Translations under genes and position numbers: made by a program
Shown: positions 1 to 9,736 of the stretch, piece by piece
Position numbering within the stretch: position 1 is the first letter of the stretch
Layout: every line of letters begins with the position of its first letter
NCBI RefSeq assembly: GCF_031326225.1
Contig: NZ_CP133720.1
Location: 3,348,001-3,412,000, forward strand
DNA from: Undibacterium cyanobacteriorum
Lineage (GTDB): Bacteria; Pseudomonadota; Gammaproteobacteria; Burkholderiales; Burkholderiaceae_D
Length of the DNA: 64,000 nucleotides
Reading direction: 5' to 3'
Notes under the pieces: generated by a model
What the model was told of the DNA's origin: nothing
Databases searched by the model: none
Seen by the model: only the letters and a program-made list of their open reading frames with translations

Positions 1-685
1 TCATCAAATGTTGAATGTAAATGACTGGCTTCTTGAGTTCCAAGGAAACGTAAGCGATTTTAGTGCCGTCTGGAGACCATGTTGGCGAGAAGATCGGCTC
101 CTTCGAAACTAAAGCCACTTGCACATTTTCACCATCAGCATCAGCAACTTCGAGATGGTATTCATTACCAATTTTCGTTACATAGGAAATGCGTGTGGAG
201 AAGATGCCTGGCAAGCCTAATAATTTTTCATAGACATCATCTGCGATTTTGTGGCCCGTCAAACGCAACTTATGGCTTTGCGCATCCATTTGAAATCCAG
301 ACAGCATGCTGGCTTTAAGCACATCATAGAGCTTATAGCGCACATCAAAACGACCTTCCGCATTTTTGGTGACACTACCAACCACCAAAGCTTCAGCGCC
401 TTTATTTTTCCATTGATCAAAACTCACTGTCGCAGTTTCAGAAATCGCGACGCCAGTTTCGATCACACGAAAGTAACCACTGCGATTCAAGTCATCGCGA
501 ATAATCGTGCTCACCAATTGCGGCGACAATTCTTCGTTGGCGAAAGCCGCCACTGCGACCGGAACTTGAGTCGAGCCGACACCGGACACTTCAACCCGCA
601 ATTGAGCCTGCGCAGTGCCAGCAGTGAGCCAAGCAAAGGCACCACCGAGTACGAGGAAACGACGAAATAATGAAGGGATTTTCAT
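1..685 (-). CDS. tolB: TolB, periplasmic Tol-Pal protein (C-terminus beyond window)
   Basis: Reverse-strand reading frame open to the left edge, starting at an ATG at 685, so about 228 N-terminal residues are visible. It begins with a signal peptide (MKIPSLFRRF, then a hydrophobic run ending TAQAQ), followed by the TolB N-terminal domain and the first beta-propeller blade with the signature FSPTWSPDGTKIAYVS. TolB is the periplasmic propeller of the Tol-Pal envelope system, which links Pal and outer-membrane proteins to the TolQRA motor. The start lies 6 bases after the tolA stop, so the two genes are surely co-transcribed. The remainder, and probably pal, lies outside the window. Confidence 0.95.
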   Translation of the reverse strand, partial: MKIPSLFRRFLVLGGAFAWLTAGTAQAQLRVEVSGVGSTQVPVAVAAFANEELSPQLVSTIIRDDLNRSGYFRVIETGVAISETATVSFDQWKNKGAEALVVGSVTKNAEGRFDVRYKLYDVLKASMLSGFQMDAQSHKLRLTGHKIADDVYEKLLGLPGIFSTRISYVTKIGNEYHLEVADADGENVQVALVSKEPIFSPTWSPDGTKIAYVSLELKKPVIYIQHLM

Positions 686-691
686 AAATTC

Positions 692-1549
692 CTATTCTTT
701 CATTTTATGAACATAAACAAGACTTGCTGGTACCTCGCCGGACTTATCACGTGGGAAAGGTACTGATTTTTCAATGGCTTTTTCGACCGCATCATCAAAC
801 GCCGGGTTACCCGATGATTTGGTCTTCTTCAGCGGCCCGCGCAAAGAACCATCCGGGAATAAGTTGATGATGAACTCCACGGTTGGATTATTCGACGAGG
901 TATCCGTCACAGAGAAAATCGTATTCGACTTGACTTTAGCGCCAATTTTGGCCAGATAACTAGGATCGCCACGGTTATTACCCGTCGATTTCAAAGCGTC
1001 ACCCACACCGCCACTACCCACTTTAGTCGCCTGCGCTTCGAGACGTTTTTTATCATCTTCAAACATCTTATCGCGCAAAGCTTTTTCTTTCGCCAGACGT
1101 TTCTTTTCGTCTTCTTTCTCTTGCTTCTCTTGCTTCTCTTTTTTCAGCTTTTCAGCAGCGATTTTTTCTTTTTCTTTCTTGCGTTCTAACTCTTCATCCG
1201 CGATACGTTTTTTCTCTGCGGCCAAGCGCTTGCGCTCTAACTCCAAAGCAATCTCTGGATCTTCTTTTTGAACTTCAGGCTCAACCGGTTTAGGAGGCTC
1301 TACTTTTTCCGGTTCAACTTGCGGAACCTCTGGCGTCGGCAAAGGTGCTGCTTGGCGCGAGGTCAGGTCCCAGACTTCGACTTCTTCGTAGTTGGTTTGC
1401 TTACTCTGCCACTGCACACCAAACCAGAGAAATGCAAACAAGGCGACGTGCATCAAGGCGGCCAGTCCGAGCGAACCCCACGATGTCTCTTGATAGACTC
1501 GCCCGCCTACACCATTGCTGTTCATTGCATTAAAGGTAAATTCACTCAT
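692..1549 (-). CDS. tolA: TolA, energy-transducing envelope protein
   Basis: A 285-residue protein with the classic TolA layout: a short cytoplasmic N-terminus, one membrane helix at about residues 25-45 (LGLAALMHVALFAFLWFG), a Pro/Glu-rich and then long Lys/Glu/Ala-rich helical stalk (about 70-175), and a C-terminal TonB/TolA domain with the VEFIINLFPDGSLRGP region. It transmits proton-motive force from TolQR to TolB/Pal during envelope constriction. It lies between tamB and tolB. A 160-base gap follows tamB, so an internal promoter is possible; none is obvious. The Lys/Glu stalk gives the gene a biased composition and produces spurious frames on the other strand. Confidence 0.95.
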   Translation of the reverse strand: MSEFTFNAMNSNGVGGRVYQETSWGSLGLAALMHVALFAFLWFGVQWQSKQTNYEEVEVWDLTSRQAAPLPTPEVPQVEPEKVEPPKPVEPEVQKEDPEIALELERKRLAAEKKRIADEELERKKEKEKIAAEKLKKEKQEKQEKEDEKKRLAKEKALRDKMFEDDKKRLEAQATKVGSGGVGDALKSTGNNRGDPSYLAKIGAKVKSNTIFSVTDTSSNNPTVEFIINLFPDGSLRGPLKKTKSSGNPAFDDAVEKAIEKSVPFPRDKSGEVPASLVYVHKMKE

Positions 1550-1709
1550 TCTTTGACTTCTTACTCAAGCGCATACGCTATCAAGATCGGATTTAGGCTG
1601 CATTATAGTCTGAGGTAATGCAAAACCTTGGCTTTCAATAGAACGATCTATCTGTAACGCTGCTAAACAAATTTCGGCTGACCGACATAGACATTAGCTG
1701 GTATTCACC

Positions 1710-4700
1710 CTAGTTAAAGGAAAAACTATACTTCACATCGAGACTGACATCCGTTCCAGAGCGCGCCACCAAGCGCACTCGCCGTCCCAATTGCCAACTT
1801 GCCTTCAGGGCGCTGCTCGCGTCTGCCATACCTCGTTCAATCGACACCACTAAGCCTGGTTTCAAACGCCATCCGATATTCAAAACACTATCGTTATTGA
1901 CTGCGCCAACAGTGGTTTCGCCGGCGATAGTCTGACTCGGAAGTTTGGACGAGCCTCCATTTTCGGCGGGACCGATCGAAAATTCATCAAAGCCCAAACC
2001 TTTCGCCAACTCCTTGGGGATATTTCCTGAACCGTCAGTTCCAAATAAAGCGCCAGCCGCAGTCAACAGGAGCGATGCATCGTTCACGCCAAGTTGATCC
2101 GCTTCACGTCCCAAAATCAACCATGAAATCTTGTCGTTGTCTGGCACATTGGGCTCAGACACCAAACGTACCTGTGGGTTGGCCACATTACCTGTGACCT
2201 CCACGCCAGCCTCGACCAACAAGCCTTTTCGCAGAGCGCGCACATTCAAACTCGGATTATTGGGCGGCCCTTGGAATTTAAGGATGCCACGTTCAATTTC
2301 AAGTTGTTGACCATAGCCTTCATATTGCCCGCCATTGGTCGCGATCGATCCACTGGCCTGCCACGTACTATTGTCGTTCATACGCAAACGCATGGTGCCG
2401 GTCAGTGCGGTATTTAATCCGCGCCCGACGAAAACAAATCGAGGCCCCATATCAATCTGTAAGTCGACCCGCGTCCTAAAATTTTTCCGCTCATCGAGTT
2501 CGCTCGTTTCCGGATCCAGCTTTAAGTTTTGGTTGAGTACCACATCACTCGACAGACTTGGCGGTGGCAGTTTCGGCAATCGAAAATAGGCGCCGTCCGC
2601 CCCTAACTTACCAATCAAAGACCATAACCTATCAGTTTGAGTAATCTTGGCATCACCACTCATCACCAACCATCGATCTTTGCGCTGCAACACTGGAAAT
2701 TTTTTCCATTGCATTCCAATCGCGCCACTATTATCGAGCCAATTGATTTCGCCGGAGGCAGTAAATTCACCTTCCTGCCCCATCCAATTTAAGTCTCGAG
2801 TTTGCTCCAGCTTAGGAATAAAACTGATCTTGTTACTGAAACGCAGCTGCTGCAGCTTAATGTTTTTCTCCGTGAGTTCAGCGCGTAACACCCCATTCGG
2901 GAATAAGAGGCCTTCCGAAGCGACCGCCAATTCCAAACCGTTTCCTTCAACGCTAGCGCGATAAGTTGGTTTGCCCATCTTGCCGGCGATGCGCGCGTCA
3001 ACGTTTAAAGAACCTTTCAAACCAAATTCTGCACTCAGTTGCGCCGCCAGCCATTGCAACTCAGGCAGACTCGCACTCAAGGCTCCACTCACTGGCGCCT
3101 CTGAATCAAGTATCCATTTCTCGTCGCGTTGACGTAATTCGGTCTCCAATTTCGCTTGCCACTGACCGAGGCGCTTGCCATTCGCGTTGAACTGCATACT
3201 GACTTTTTCTGCGTCCGTACCAGCGATTAGGCCTCCTGCAACGACGGCAAATCGAAGGTCGTTTAAGCCCATATACATCGGCTGACCAGTACCATCAGCA
3301 TCATTCAAATACAAATCACCCGCTTGGCGTTGCAACTCAAACTTGCCCTTGGCACTCCCTTTTAGTTGAACATCCCAACTTGCACCTAAACGAAGATCTC
3401 CCGCGATGAAATGCTGCGGCTTCCACAGATTGGCAATCTCCATCACTCGTAATTCGTCTAAACTGCCGCGGGTCTGCATAGAACTTGGAGTCCACTCAAA
3501 CTGATCCAATTTAAGCTTACCAATCACGCCGCTAAAACGTCCGCCATCCAAGGCAATACGTTCGCGCGACAATTCAACACCCATCGGCGCATCGAGTTGA
3601 AGATCATTGGTTTCTTGACGACTGCCGTTGCCAGCAAAGCCTACCAATTTGAATTGTGCGAAACGGCCCTTCCACTTGGCATCGTGCCAGCTACTTAGTT
3701 CAAGGTCCCCCTCACCGCGCAATTCGGTTTTATGACTCCGATCGAATCGCGTCTGCAACTGAAATTGATGATTTTGTCGTTGCCCGTTGACTTGAAAGCG
3801 CAATTCTTCGACCAAGCTTCGCTTCTTCTCAACGACCTGACCATCTGGACTCGATGCATTCAAATCGATGCTCGCGCTATAGAGATCTTTCGCTTGCAAA
3901 TCGAGTTGCACAGCCCCCTGACGTCCAGGCTCAGAACGCAAATGTAATTCACTACTACCTAGGCGCCATTGACGGACCGAGGCGTTTTCAAGTTTCGCAT
4001 CAGTTTGCATACTAAGTGCGTCAAATCCACCGCTGAATTTACCTTCTGCCTCGAGCTTGCCCGCAATAGGAATACCGAGAAACACCGAGAACAATTGCAA
4101 ATCATGCGCTCTCGTTTGCCAACGTAATTCATCCCCAGCTTTACCGAGTGCACCCGCCGCAGTCAGATTATTTTTACCCCAACTCAATTCAGCTTGATCG
4201 ATTGAGAGACTTTGATCTTCAACCCAAGCGAACTTCGCGAGTCCCATCAATCGATGCCCATTCCATTCGCCATTCAACTGATTAAGCTGTGCCTGCAGAA
4301 CCGTTTTCGGTGTCAGCGTGCCGGATATTTTAAGTTCAGTATCGATACGACCGGCTGGAAGTTTGCCCCACAGTGATGGATCAAATTGAAATAAATTGCC
4401 TTGCAGCTCAAACTTTTTGGCGCCTTCAAAACTGATGTCTCCTTGCCCGGCGAAACGAGATTGATCCGCTTGCAAGTCAATTTTCTCAATATGCAAGCTG
4501 CCATTATTGCCAGCTGCATTGAATTCAAAACTAGCGCGGCCGTCGAGACGATTACGGGCATCACTCGCCTGAAGCTGGAAATCGATAAAACGAGCGCGTT
4601 TGGTTTGGATCTGCAAATCACCTTTGATTTGCGTCTTACGCAAGCGGCTATCAAATTGCAGTAGATCGATATTCTCAGCACGCAACTGCGCATCAAGGGC

Positions 4701-6080
4701 CGGTTGGGCGTGCGCACGTATCTCAAGGCTTGCCTTCCCATTGAATTCACCGCTCTGCATTTGCAAGCTGAGATCTTGCATACTGATTGCATCATGCCGC
4801 CACTCGACCAAGGCCTTAGCCGCCTTAAACGGTATGCCATGCTTATCAAAACTTTGCGGCTTCGCATTCTCGACGACCACCTGCCCTTTTAGGAAATAGG
4901 GTTCGGCGCTCGCCGTAGGGCTTCCATTCGCGTTCGAATTTTTATCGGGATGGTTGTTTGACTTTTTCGCCACCTCACTTGCAGACAACTTGGCTGTGCT
5001 CTGAAACGCTTGCTTCAACTGAGCTGGCGCATCCTTGTTCTTATTTGGCATTGGCACAGGTTCAGCCAAATTGCTCGATAGGGATTGCAAATCCGCTTGG
5101 ACATTCAACAATGCGGCCGGAGCATGCGGATTTAAATGTGTCAGGTCGAGGCCCTGAACACTGACTTTTGCCAAACGTAAGCTATGTTCGGCGAATGGTT
5201 TAAGTTTGAATTCAACGTGGCCACGCGCACCAAGTTTCTCATCACCTTTACTTTTAGCAGCGGGACTCGACGCTACCGCCGTCGCATCTTTAAAAGTTTG
5301 CACTAATTGAGCGCGCGCATTCAGATCCAATAGATTGCCGTCAAATTGCAAATCGGCTTTCACTTCTGGAATATCTGGATGAGCTTGGCCTTTGTATTGC
5401 CCGATCAGGTCAATCGCGAAAGGACTTTGCATCGACAAGTTGCCCTGCGCTTGAAATTGCCCCCAATCACTTACAGCACTTGCTTGCACCTGGTAACGCG
5501 CGTTTTCGGCTTTACCACTCGCTGTCATCGCACGTAGGCCGAAATAACGATGCTCACTTCCATCGGGTAACCAGTCAGAAAAATGAAGTTGCCCCAAGGC
5601 TGCTTGCTCAATCTTGACATCAAAGGGAAGATGCAGATCTGCGGGAGCATGCGTTGGCGTCGAACTCGGCTTGGAGGACACTTTCACTTGCGAGGCCTGC
5701 GCCTTCGAGATATCAAGCACGCCGCTCAGTAGGGACCATGGTCGCCATTCGAGCTCCAAACCTGAGATCACAACGATTTCTGTCTGATTCTTAAATTGTA
5801 CTTCAGCAATCTGTATGCGATCCGCAAGTCGACCACCCACTTGTTGAAACTGCAGGGAAACCGGACTCAGACGTTCAACCAATCCCAAAGCAAAACGCGT
5901 CCCACTTGTGGTCTGAAAAATCCATGTGAGCCCAAGCACGAGCATCACTAAGATAGCGAGAATAAACTTCACGCAGGCCCAGCCCAAGCTTCTTCTGGGT
6001 ACCTTGATCACAGCTTCCGCGGAGCTCGGCTGCGGCTGCTGATTCGTCGCTTGTGTGGATTCTTGAGACTCAGTCTGCAT
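1710..6080 (-). CDS. tamB: TamB, translocation and assembly module inner-membrane protein
   Basis: A 1456-residue AsmA/TamB-type protein. A single N-terminal membrane anchor (about residues 32-55, WACVKFILAILVMLVLGLTWIF) is followed by a very long beta-rich repetitive body of the lipid-groove type, and the C-terminus carries the conserved TamB (DUF490) domain ending in KYSFSFN. TamB spans the periplasm and works with TamA in outer-membrane protein and phospholipid delivery. It follows tamA by 62 bases on the same strand, as expected for a tamAB pair. The unusual point is its position between tolR and tolA. The length is somewhat above the roughly 1260 residues of E. coli TamB. Assignment is from architecture and neighbour. 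Confidence 0.93.
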   Translation of the reverse strand: MQTESQESTQATNQQPQPSSAEAVIKVPRRSLGWACVKFILAILVMLVLGLTWIFQTTSGTRFALGLVERLSPVSLQFQQVGGRLADRIQIAEVQFKNQTEIVVISGLELEWRPWSLLSGVLDISKAQASQVKVSSKPSSTPTHAPADLHLPFDVKIEQAALGQLHFSDWLPDGSEHRYFGLRAMTASGKAENARYQVQASAVSDWGQFQAQGNLSMQSPFAIDLIGQYKGQAHPDIPEVKADLQFDGNLLDLNARAQLVQTFKDATAVASSPAAKSKGDEKLGARGHVEFKLKPFAEHSLRLAKVSVQGLDLTHLNPHAPAALLNVQADLQSLSSNLAEPVPMPNKNKDAPAQLKQAFQSTAKLSASEVAKKSNNHPDKNSNANGSPTASAEPYFLKGQVVVENAKPQSFDKHGIPFKAAKALVEWRHDAISMQDLSLQMQSGEFNGKASLEIRAHAQPALDAQLRAENIDLLQFDSRLRKTQIKGDLQIQTKRARFIDFQLQASDARNRLDGRASFEFNAAGNNGSLHIEKIDLQADQSRFAGQGDISFEGAKKFELQGNLFQFDPSLWGKLPAGRIDTELKISGTLTPKTVLQAQLNQLNGEWNGHRLMGLAKFAWVEDQSLSIDQAELSWGKNNLTAAGALGKAGDELRWQTRAHDLQLFSVFLGIPIAGKLEAEGKFSGGFDALSMQTDAKLENASVRQWRLGSSELHLRSEPGRQGAVQLDLQAKDLYSASIDLNASSPDGQVVEKKRSLVEELRFQVNGQRQNHQFQLQTRFDRSHKTELRGEGDLELSSWHDAKWKGRFAQFKLVGFAGNGSRQETNDLQLDAPMGVELSRERIALDGGRFSGVIGKLKLDQFEWTPSSMQTRGSLDELRVMEIANLWKPQHFIAGDLRLGASWDVQLKGSAKGKFELQRQAGDLYLNDADGTGQPMYMGLNDLRFAVVAGGLIAGTDAEKVSMQFNANGKRLGQWQAKLETELRQRDEKWILDSEAPVSGALSASLPELQWLAAQLSAEFGLKGSLNVDARIAGKMGKPTYRASVEGNGLELAVASEGLLFPNGVLRAELTEKNIKLQQLRFSNKISFIPKLEQTRDLNWMGQEGEFTASGEINWLDNSGAIGMQWKKFPVLQRKDRWLVMSGDAKITQTDRLWSLIGKLGADGAYFRLPKLPPPSLSSDVVLNQNLKLDPETSELDERKNFRTRVDLQIDMGPRFVFVGRGLNTALTGTMRLRMNDNSTWQASGSIATNGGQYEGYGQQLEIERGILKFQGPPNNPSLNVRALRKGLLVEAGVEVTGNVANPQVRLVSEPNVPDNDKISWLILGREADQLGVNDASLLLTAAGALFGTDGSGNIPKELAKGLGFDEFSIGPAENGGSSKLPSQTIAGETTVGAVNNDSVLNIGWRLKPGLVVSIERGMADASSALKASWQLGRRVRLVARSGTDVSLDVKYSFSFN

Positions 6081-6142
6081 GATTCATCATCCAAATCTTA
6101 GCGGTCATAAGCCTGCATTCTTGCGTCAATTTCTGTTCCATT

Positions 6143-8041
6143 TTAGAAGGCAATCGCGATGGAAAAATCGAGGCGTAACTTGCGCGTCTTATTGCCATAA
6201 GCAAGATCGAGAGCAATTGGACCAGCCAAAGTCTTAACGCGTGCGCCCACACCAAGACCTTGTTTTGCTTGAAAGCTCTTCCAATCAACGGCAGCGTCAC
6301 CACTGTCAAAGAAACCCGCTATGCCCACCGTATTATCCAGCCAGTGAATGTACTCAACACTCGCGACCCCAACAATGCGTCCACCGAGTACTGCTTCACC
6401 CGACTTCACACCCAAACTTTGATACGCGTAACCACGGACGCTGGTGCTACCACCCGTACGGAATAAGTAACCATTCGGAATATTATTCGCACTGCTACTA
6501 AAGACTTTACCTAACTCAGCACGCAACAAAACCGTGTCTCGCTTCCCCACCGGCAACCAATATTGATACTTCCCATAGGCCCGAATAAACGATTGGTCCG
6601 ACACCAAGGCTTGATTAGAGATCAAAGTTTCGAATTGCGCACGGTGTCCAACACGTGGTGCAAACACATCATCCACACCACGCCAAATCCAAGCGATACT
6701 GGCCACCAGGGCTTGACTCTTATTATCATTGCGCAGACCGGCAGCGTCGGTATAAATCGCCTTTTCTTCAGAATACTTTGCGCCCAAGGTTTGTTCGACC
6801 GAGCCCGAAGTTGTACTGCGTTTCACTGCAATCGCAGAGCGAGTTTGTAGTAAACCTTCGATATTACTGCGATCAAACAGCACGCCAAATGAATCAAGGC
6901 GGCGCTGATCAGTTGGAGGCAAATAAAAATCGGCATAGCTCAATTGCTGTTTCTGTTCGAGTCGCACAGCACCGCGCAGATCCCACAAACGATCGAACAC
7001 ATTTCTGTCGCGGTAGGTCACCTCGGTGCGAAAACCCGTATTGGAACTATAACCAGCGCTTAAGCCCAAATCGCGCGTTTGTCGCTCACTCAGCACCACC
7101 TCAATCGGCAATGCGCTTGCCTTACTAGCGTCGGGCTCAACGTTAAAACTCACCGTTGAGAAATAAGGAGAATTTTGGAGGCTACGCTGAAATTCAAGAA
7201 GGCGAGGACTGGAATACGGCTCGCCTTTCTTGGGTGGATTGAATCGCTCCAACAACCAATAGGGGTAACGATCCAAGCCTAGGACTTGCAGATCGCCGAA
7301 ATAAAACGCGGCGCCGCTATCGATTTCTACTTCCAACACTGCGGAGAAAGTTTCAGCGTCAATACTCGCTTTACTGTCGGTTAAGGTCGCACCTGCATAG
7401 AGATTCGCGTGGAGTGCTTCAAGAATTTGCGTCTTTGCTTCGCTCCAATCACTTTGCTTAAACGGCGCATCCTTGGGAAGCAACCAAGCTTGCACAAGCG
7501 CGTCACGTTTTTGAATCGCCGCGCTTTCACCTGCAGCCACAGCATCCGCGAGCGCACCGGTAAAACGAATTTGCACTTCTTTGATGAGCGTTTGGGTACC
7601 CGCGAGGACTTCGACGTCAATCAAATTGCCATCACTAGATTTTTGGAATCGCACTTGCGGTGAAAAATATCCCTCCGTCGCTAAGATCGAAGCGATATCG
7701 GTCTGTAGCTTACGCAATAAACTCGGTGTGACAAATTGGGTTTCTGCGGACGAAGATAAAACTGGAATGTGTTCTTGCAGCAAATCACCCAGTTTGCCAC
7801 CCAGCCTGCTCAAACGCAGTCGGCTCTGCCCGGGGGAAATAAACTCTTGCGTAGCATCATTGGCTTGAGGTGACATGGAAAGCTTGGCAGCATCATTCTT
7901 GCTAGTGTCTGTTTGTACCTGCTTAGTTTCTTGCGCCTGCCCTACCAAGGCAAATGTAGTCAAACCGCACAAGAGAAATTCACGTCCCAATAGTGAACGT
8001 GGATTCCTTTTGCTACCAGAATACTGCGTTGGCTTCATCAT
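6143..8041 (-). CDS. tamA: TamA, Omp85-family outer-membrane assembly protein
   Basis: A 632-residue Omp85 protein with a signal peptide (cleavage near GQA-QE, about residue 36), POTRA-like domains over about 75-320, and a C-terminal 16-strand barrel from about 340. The barrel shows the GGSTSVRGYAY lid-loop motif and the protein ends in an outer-membrane signal with terminal Phe (FSIAIAF). TamA forms the outer-membrane half of the TamAB module. The start ATG overlaps the tolR stop in a TAATG junction, so translation is probably coupled to tolR. A second in-frame ATG directly follows the first. The tolR-tamA fusion of operons is discussed in the findings. Confidence 0.94.
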   Translation of the reverse strand: MMKPTQYSGSKRNPRSLLGREFLLCGLTTFALVGQAQETKQVQTDTSKNDAAKLSMSPQANDATQEFISPGQSRLRLSRLGGKLGDLLQEHIPVLSSSAETQFVTPSLLRKLQTDIASILATEGYFSPQVRFQKSSDGNLIDVEVLAGTQTLIKEVQIRFTGALADAVAAGESAAIQKRDALVQAWLLPKDAPFKQSDWSEAKTQILEALHANLYAGATLTDSKASIDAETFSAVLEVEIDSGAAFYFGDLQVLGLDRYPYWLLERFNPPKKGEPYSSPRLLEFQRSLQNSPYFSTVSFNVEPDASKASALPIEVVLSERQTRDLGLSAGYSSNTGFRTEVTYRDRNVFDRLWDLRGAVRLEQKQQLSYADFYLPPTDQRRLDSFGVLFDRSNIEGLLQTRSAIAVKRSTTSGSVEQTLGAKYSEEKAIYTDAAGLRNDNKSQALVASIAWIWRGVDDVFAPRVGHRAQFETLISNQALVSDQSFIRAYGKYQYWLPVGKRDTVLLRAELGKVFSSSANNIPNGYLFRTGGSTSVRGYAYQSLGVKSGEAVLGGRIVGVASVEYIHWLDNTVGIAGFFDSGDAAVDWKSFQAKQGLGVGARVKTLAGPIALDLAYGNKTRKLRLDFSIAIAF

Positions 8042-8484
8042 TATTTCGTCGCAAGCCCGACACGAGAGATACCTAATTTCTTTGCTTCAGAAATTACTTG
8101 AATGACTTCATCGTATTTGATTTCTTTATCAGCAGAGACCATCACCGAAATTTCGGGTTTGGCTTGATGGTACTCCTTCAATTTCTGCATCAATTGTTTG
8201 CGATCAGCGACCGATTCTTTGGCCTCTTGTCGACTATTACCATTCGATTCGCCCTTGCTGACGATACTGATCGTCGCCGACGCATTGGGAGCCAAGGCTA
8301 TTTCGATGTAATCGGCGGGTGGCTTGGTTGATTGCCCTGCGGTGGGCAAATTGATGACACTAGGATTCGTCATCGGCGCAGCCACCATAAAAATCACGAG
8401 CAACACCAACATCACGTCAATGTAAGGAACGACGTTAATCTCGGCTTTAAATTTGCGTTTGCGTTCGCCACGAAGTGAACTCAT
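8041..8484 (-). CDS. tolR: TolR, ExbD-family motor component
   Basis: A 147-residue ExbD/TolR protein. A short basic N-terminus precedes one membrane helix starting at PYIDVMLVLLVIFMV, which carries the conserved proton-path aspartate (D23). The rest is the periplasmic dimerisation domain ending KKLGISRVGLATK. TolR and TolQ form the inner-membrane proton channel that drives TolA. A loop of about 20 residues rich in Ser/Asn/Lys (about 75-95) lengthens the periplasmic domain slightly. The gene starts 17 bases after the tolQ stop and overlaps tamA by one base. Confidence 0.95.
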   Translation of the reverse strand: MSSLRGERKRKFKAEINVVPYIDVMLVLLVIFMVAAPMTNPSVINLPTAGQSTKPPADYIEIALAPNASATISIVSKGESNGNSRQEAKESVADRKQLMQKLKEYHQAKPEISVMVSADKEIKYDEVIQVISEAKKLGISRVGLATK

Positions 8485-8501
8485 TTTGATTCACCCTGAA
8501 A

Positions 8502-9197
8502 TTAACGAGACTGACGTTGCAAAATATTCGAGAACTCTTCAATGAAAGTTTCAAAACGAATCGAGAGACGATCGATATCGTGCGAGTACCGGTTATATGC
8601 CAACACCGCTGGAATCGCCGCGAACAGGCCGATCGCGGTCGCGACCAAAGCTTCAGCAATACCAGGCGCGACCGCCGCCAAGGTCGCTTGCTGTACATTC
8701 GCCAAACCACGGAAGGCATTCATAATGCCCCATACCGTACCGAACAAACCAATGTAAGGCGAGACCGAACCAACCGAGGCCAAGAACGACAAGTGTGATT
8801 CCAAATGATCCATCTCGCGTTGGAAGGAAGCGCGCATTGCACGACGTGCACCATCCAACATCGCACCAGCATCGAGACCCGCTTTATTGGCAGCTTTTAC
8901 TTTGTGATATTCGTTCATACCGGCTTCGAAAATACGTTCCAAAGCACCGGTTTTATCACGCGCACCGCGATGATTCGCGACTGCTTGTTGATACAGTTCG
9001 ACAAGATTGCCGCCCGCCCAAAAACTGCGTTCAAATTGTTCAGTCTGCGCCCGTGCCTTCTTGATCGCAAACATTTTGCTAAAGATATAGTTCCAACTCA
9101 TGATGGATACACCGAGCAAAATCGCCATCACAATTTGTACCAGTGGCGATGCATTCGTCACTAGGGTCACAATCGAAAGATCTTGAGTAACTGTCAT
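8502..9197 (-). CDS. tolQ: TolQ, MotA/ExbB-family proton channel
   Basis: A 231-residue MotA/TolQ/ExbB protein with three membrane segments: residues about 18-36, and a long pair at about 130-155 and 168-190. The family signature SPYIGLFGTVWGIMNAF and the helix carrying ATAIGLFAAIPAVLAYN are intact. It pairs with TolR to make the proton-driven stator complex of the Tol-Pal system. It is preceded by ybgC (107 bases upstream) and followed by tolR, the usual ybgC-tolQ-tolR order. Confidence 0.96.
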   Translation of the reverse strand: MTVTQDLSIVTLVTNASPLVQIVMAILLGVSIMSWNYIFSKMFAIKKARAQTEQFERSFWAGGNLVELYQQAVANHRGARDKTGALERIFEAGMNEYHKVKAANKAGLDAGAMLDGARRAMRASFQREMDHLESHLSFLASVGSVSPYIGLFGTVWGIMNAFRGLANVQQATLAAVAPGIAEALVATAIGLFAAIPAVLAYNRYSHDIDRLSIRFETFIEEFSNILQRQSR

Positions 9198-9303
9198 AGT
9201 AAATTCTTCAAAAACAAGACTACAAAAATCAAAATAAAACCGTTAAGTGTGGCGTCGATCAAAGACCATGTTCACCAAATTAAGAGAGCAAAGCACTCCT
9301 GCA

Positions 9304-9720
9304 TTAGTTCGCTTCAACACCACGTAATAAAGCCACCATCTCATCGGGTATTGGTACTGGACGCCACGCAGCTTTATCCACCCAACATGCAGTCAATCGG
9401 GCCGAGGTCAGCAATCGCTCACCACAATATACTTCCTGATAAAACACCAATGAAGCTCGTCCTACTTTTTCGACCGCTGCCGTCACATGAAGTTCATCGT
9501 CGAGACGAGCAGACGCATGATACTCGACATTGGTCGCTTTAATCACAAACAAAGCTCCATAACGATCGAGCAAAACAGAAGATTCCAAACCAATGGTGCG
9601 CAGCCATTCGGTCCGAGCACGCTCGAAAAATTTGAGATAGTTTGCATAGAAAACGACACCACCTGCATCCGTGTCTTCGTAATACACCCGAACTGGCCAA
9701 GAAAAGCTATTTGCTGTCAT
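9304..9720 (-). CDS. ybgC: YbgC, tol-pal-associated acyl-CoA thioesterase
   Basis: A hotdog-fold thioesterase of 138 residues. The signature YYEDTDAGGVVFYANYLKF contains the catalytic Asp of the 4-hydroxybenzoyl-CoA thioesterase type. I chose the ATG at 9720 because it is preceded by GAAGG at proper spacing and gives the standard YbgC N-terminus (MTANSFSW); a longer GTG start at 9750 would overlap the upstream gene. YbgC hydrolyses acyl-CoA or acyl-ACP and is regularly the first gene of the tol-pal operon. It lies 16 bases after the SDR gene, so transcription probably begins further upstream. Confidence 0.94.
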   Translation of the reverse strand: MTANSFSWPVRVYYEDTDAGGVVFYANYLKFFERARTEWLRTIGLESSVLLDRYGALFVIKATNVEYHASARLDDELHVTAAVEKVGRASLVFYQEVYCGERLLTSARLTACWVDKAAWRPVPIPDEMVALLRGVEAN

Positions 9721-9736
9721 GCTTTCGCCTTCACTC

